Shown here one piece after another: positions 61,431 through 64,000 of a DNA stretch of 64,000 nt. The stretch comes from CAYWXK01 sp964462515 (GTDB lineage Bacteria > Planctomycetota > Phycisphaerae > Sedimentisphaerales > Anaerobacaceae): positions 18,616 through 82,615 of the forward strand of contig CAYWXK010000016.1 of assembly GCA_964462515.1 (NCBI GenBank). Direction: 5' to 3'. The notes under the pieces were generated by a model. It saw only the letters and a program-made list of their open reading frames with translations, did not search any database and had not been told where the DNA came from. The first letter of the stretch is position 1. Every line of letters starts with the position of its first letter. Position numbers and translations under genes: made by a program.

Positions 61431-62291
61431 TCAGTCAGCCCTTTGGGGATAGACAACTGCTGCGAGCAGTGCTTTTCCGTATTTCTGCCACAGGCCTTCG
61501 GTCGAGAGTGATGAATCGGTTGATAGCATTTCGAATGTTATTATTGGGATTCCGAGCGTCAGTCCTGCGTATGACCCAAGCGAGCCCGGCTTAGCGCCGA
61601 GTTTTTTTAGAGGCAGATTACAGTATTGCACCATTCGTGTAGCAAGGGCTAAACCTGGGCCATCGTAATCGATGCAGCCAAGTGGCTGATGAATGCTGAC
61701 AATACGGTCGGGGTTATATTGCTGGATGAGCTGGTAAATGGCACGGGTCTCAGGCTCCGAAAGAGCAGTGCGGCCAAACTCTGCGTTGTTAATACGGTTG
61801 GCTGTGGCGAAGTTGCGATTGAGGTCCACGCCTTTGGCGTTTAAGCGATTGTTGTAAGTCAGGCCATCCGGGTTCGCCGCCGGCAGAAGCACGACCGTTC
61901 GTCCTTCCAGAAGGTGCGGATTCTGTTTGAGATGTTCTGCAAGTCGTCGGAGGAGTTGTGTTCCGGCTGGTTCATTGCCGTGAATGCCCCCTAAAATCAA
62001 GGTTACATCCTGGCCTCGACCTAACACAGTATAAAGAATAGGCCGATTCTGTGTCGATGTGCCGGCAATGCGGGACTGAACCAGAACCGCCGGTAGTGTA
62101 GGTTTTTCTTTAGAGGGCGGTGTAACAACTATTTGCGGATATTCAGTCGGTTGGTAGCACCCGGCAATTGCCAGTATTGCAAAAATCGCACAAATGGCGT
62201 AAGCCATCCTGGGGACTGTGAAGGTAATAGCGTGAGCCATCCTGCGGATTGGACGTTTCTTTTTTATTATACTCGATGTTTTATCAGCCAT
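61431..62291 (-). CDS. Lipoprotein of the M14 zinc carboxypeptidase/MpaA-like group
   Basis: 286 residues. Zinc ligands in GGIHGNEPAG (H, E) and SIHQPLG (H), the substrate motif NPDG and DLNRNF, then a likely catalytic glutamate in FEML, as in M14 peptidases of the MpaA kind, which trim murein peptides. Lipobox LAIAGC follows a hydrophobic run starting at about residue 29. Two copies of a GGATGGCTTACGCCAT-like repeat encode part of the lead (62192-62245), so the true start may be ATG 62207. ATG 62291 has GAGAAAG upstream. An envelope peptidase role is inferred. Confidence 0.8.
   Translation of the reverse strand: MADKTSSIIKKKRPIRRMAHAITFTVPRMAYAICAIFAILAIAGCYQPTEYPQIVVTPPSKEKPTLPAVLVQSRIAGTSTQNRPILYTVLGRGQDVTLILGGIHGNEPAGTQLLRRLAEHLKQNPHLLEGRTVVLLPAANPDGLTYNNRLNAKGVDLNRNFATANRINNAEFGRTALSEPETRAIYQLIQQYNPDRIVSIHQPLGCIDYDGPGLALATRMVQYCNLPLKKLGAKPGSLGSYAGLTLGIPIITFEMLSTDSSLSTEGLWQKYGKALLAAVVYPQRAD
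62192..62245. repeat. Tandem GGATGGCTNACGC repeats in the lipoprotein lead
   Basis: aatggcgtaagccatcctg and aatagcgtgagccatcctg, 34 bases apart. Each is near-palindromic (ATGGCGTAAGCCAT) and reads as RMAYAI and RMAHAI in the lipoprotein signal region. Confidence 0.65.
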
Positions 62292-62494
62292 AGCACTTTC
62301 TCATATAGAAGTTAAAAAATAAAGGGTTATTATAAATGGCTATTGGACAGACAAAAGACAAAAATAAAGAATATTGCACATAGACTAATAGCAAGTTCAG
62401 AGATTTAGCCGGCAGAGCCGATGATAAATTAAAAGACACTATTATTATAGGTTAATCCGCCGGCAAGTCCTGGCGGACTGAAGGTGGCATATAA

Positions 62495-63175
62495 ATGGCA
62501 CAGAGACTGAAAATAAGAAAGATTTTGAGCTATATCATAGCTGCAATAATTATTATTGGCTTTGCATATATTGGGCGAGGCATTTATTATGGCGCTATTA
62601 CCATACACAAGCTGCTGGCTGAAAATAAACAGCTCAAAGAGGCGATAGCCAATCTTACTCAGGAGGACCAAATAGGTTACGCAAAAGTAATCGCTCAGGA
62701 GACGAAGGATGGGTCGCTGTTTACGACTGTAAGATTTGTTGAGACTGCCAGAGAGGACAAGCTCAAAAAGATTTTAGAGAAAGAATACGTAATTGAGGGC
62801 GATATAATCCATTTTGATGCTCTGGTGGTAAAGTTCGGCGACAAAATGGTTATGGACGGCAAGGCAAGGGCGCTATATCTGTGGAGAAGGGTCTATGGCG
62901 AGAAGATGGCGCCGCAGGAAGGTTTTGTAATAGAAGAGCCGGGGGCAGAACCGAAAAGATACGGCGATTTGCTTGCGGCTCTACCTATAAAGCAAAGGCA
63001 GCTTTTCTGGTCGAGTATATGGGAGTTGGCGAACGACCCTGAGAGATTAAAGGAATACGGCATCACAGCCATTTATGGCAACGTGGTTTATTCGAGATTG
63101 CGGAAGGGACTTATCTATGTATTCAAGATAGGCTCAACCGGCCAGGTCTATCCTGAGATTGTGCCGGATATGTGA
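62495..63175 (+). CDS. Membrane-anchored protein of unknown function
   Basis: 226 residues. One N-terminal hydrophobic helix (about 11-27, LSYIIAAIIIIGFAYIG), a short coiled coil (ITIHKLLAENKQLKEAIANL), then a soluble beta-rich region (FTTVRFVETAREDKLKKI, YVIEGDIIHFDALVVKFGDK) and a helical end. No family recognised. GGTGGC lies upstream of ATG 62495. Confidence 0.65.
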   Translation: MAQRLKIRKILSYIIAAIIIIGFAYIGRGIYYGAITIHKLLAENKQLKEAIANLTQEDQIGYAKVIAQETKDGSLFTTVRFVETAREDKLKKILEKEYVIEGDIIHFDALVVKFGDKMVMDGKARALYLWRRVYGEKMAPQEGFVIEEPGAEPKRYGDLLAALPIKQRQLFWSSIWELANDPERLKEYGITAIYGNVVYSRLRKGLIYVFKIGSTGQVYPEIVPDM

Positions 63176-63296
63176 ACTATCTTAAAATGGAGAAGTTATT
63201 AAACCGAAAAAAGGGCAAAAAACTGCTTTAGAGAATTACATCTTAAAAGGACAAAGATTGCTCACAGAGATAACTCTAAGCAGATGGTGAAAAGGT

Positions 63297-63953
63297 ATGA
63301 AAAGGAAAAAGATAGTTATAGTACCTGTGCTGGTTCTGGTAGTTTTTCTAATTTATTGGGGATACGAAAGATGGCCGTCGCAGAAATGGAGAGAATATAG
63401 AAGCTTGGTCAGGTTATGGCCTCGGTTGCAAAAAGAAAAGATAAAAAGTATCAGTTTTTTCGTAGCAGCTAATCCAGATATCGGGAAAAATGATGTTGTT
63501 TTTGAAGTTCCCGAAGAGAATCTGCAGGAATGTATCAAATTATTTGACAAAGCGTTTGAAAATGTAAAACCTGTTTCATCGCCTTGGCAAACTATACGCG
63601 GTTTTATTCCGGTTTCACCGTCATCAAAGGTGAGAATTGTTACAGATAAGGGAAAGTATATATTCCCCGTAGAAACTGATATTTCTGGCGTGAGTAGAGG
63701 GCATGTCCATGGAAGAGAATGGTTATCCTTTGAATTAGGGGAATACTTATACAATATTGGCTTTCCCTGCAAAGAATATAAATACGAACTACCCGCAAAA
63801 GAACAAACTTTAGCTATTCTAATGTCACCTCGCAGAAAGTTCATTTATCCACCAATTGCAGTATTCGGCGATATAAAATTGGCGGAAAAAGTTATAGATA
63901 TAGACAAGAAAGCGGCAGAACATATTGCAGGCGGGCCGCTTGTACTGATCTGA
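63297..63953 (+). CDS. Membrane-anchored protein of unknown function
   Basis: 218 residues. One N-terminal hydrophobic helix (about 5-22, KIVIVPVLVLVVFLIYWGYE) and a soluble beta-rich rest (VVFEVPEENLQECIKLFDKA, VRIVTDKGKYIFPVETDISG). Not recognised. GAAAAGG precedes ATG 63297. Follows another single-span protein by about 120 bases. Confidence 0.6.
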   Translation: MKRKKIVIVPVLVLVVFLIYWGYERWPSQKWREYRSLVRLWPRLQKEKIKSISFFVAANPDIGKNDVVFEVPEENLQECIKLFDKAFENVKPVSSPWQTIRGFIPVSPSSKVRIVTDKGKYIFPVETDISGVSRGHVHGREWLSFELGEYLYNIGFPCKEYKYELPAKEQTLAILMSPRRKFIYPPIAVFGDIKLAEKVIDIDKKAAEHIAGGPLVLI

Positions 63954-64000
63954 CCCCCGAAAACTGTACCATTGCGGATTAGAGGGTATCCTGAAAGAAT
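63954..64000. other. Window end, no gene seen
   Basis: 47 bases after the stop codon, containing tgacccccgaaaactgtacc. Might be the edge of another repeat; too short to judge. Confidence 0.3.

Noticed and set aside
63941..64000. tgacccccgaaaactgtacc at the window end as an insertion-sequence edge
   Set aside because: Only about 60 bases are visible; nothing confirms an element.

Overview
The window looks like chromosomal DNA of a Planctomycetota bacterium, most likely of the Phycisphaerae/Sedimentisphaerales type. This is inferred from gene style, not from a marker search. The signs are secreted proteins built from dockerin-like calcium motifs (D-x-N-x-D with D-L-x-x-L-x-x-W), LamG domains, Kelch and PD40 propellers and parallel beta-helices, a glycine-rich PEP-CTERM protein, a DksA-like regulator with a degenerate zinc finger, and many palindromic repeats. 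No rRNA or tRNA gene was recognised.

Layout. 0-18 kb: carbohydrate-related secreted proteins. These are a GH172 fragment, three multidomain proteins that end in near-identical LamG cassettes (with CotH/lamin-tail, Kelch and metallo-beta-lactamase modules), a DUF5107-TPR protein, a DUF5696-like hydrolase and a PD40/beta-helix/dockerin protein. A small stress set (OsmC, Pmp3, DUF2959) lies between them. 18.5-32.9 kb: surface-glycan locus. Five plus-strand genes (methyltransferase, flippase, B12/radical SAM, methyltransferase, glycosyltransferase) meet tail to tail with a tightly packed six-gene minus-strand operon (GT2, GT39, GT4, GT4, asparagine synthase, GT4). 33-34 kb: an IS200-type Y1 transposase with matching hairpins. 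34-58 kb: housekeeping genes, including a SAF-domain oxidoreductase, an ECF sigma factor with its membrane partner, valS, a BFN nuclease, lspA, gpmI, a zeta-toxin-like pair, mutL coupled to btuFCD-like transport genes, a DksA-like protein, yacG, a FlaA1/CapD-type dehydratase, birA, nadC and uvrB. 58-64 kb: a nucleotidyltransferase/HEPN pair with an amber-interrupted HEPN, a very glycine-rich PEP-CTERM protein, a decayed stretch with two short signal-peptide ORFs, an M14 lipoprotein and two membrane-anchored unknowns.

The most unusual feature is that several unrelated families of short palindromes and word-like repeats occur both between genes and in frame inside essential genes. valS carries three or four, and mutL, a GT39 gene and the M14 lipoprotein gene also carry one or more. 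In each case they supply extra peptide in loops or termini. This resembles Rickettsia palindromic elements and is the best candidate here for an undescribed phenomenon. The IS200-type transposase is the only mobilising enzyme in the window, and its link to these repeats is only inference. Other points of interest are the LamG cassette copied under different N-terminal modules, a hairpin that would hide the ribosome binding site of the first glycan gene, the mutL-btuF overlap and the HEPN nonsense codon.
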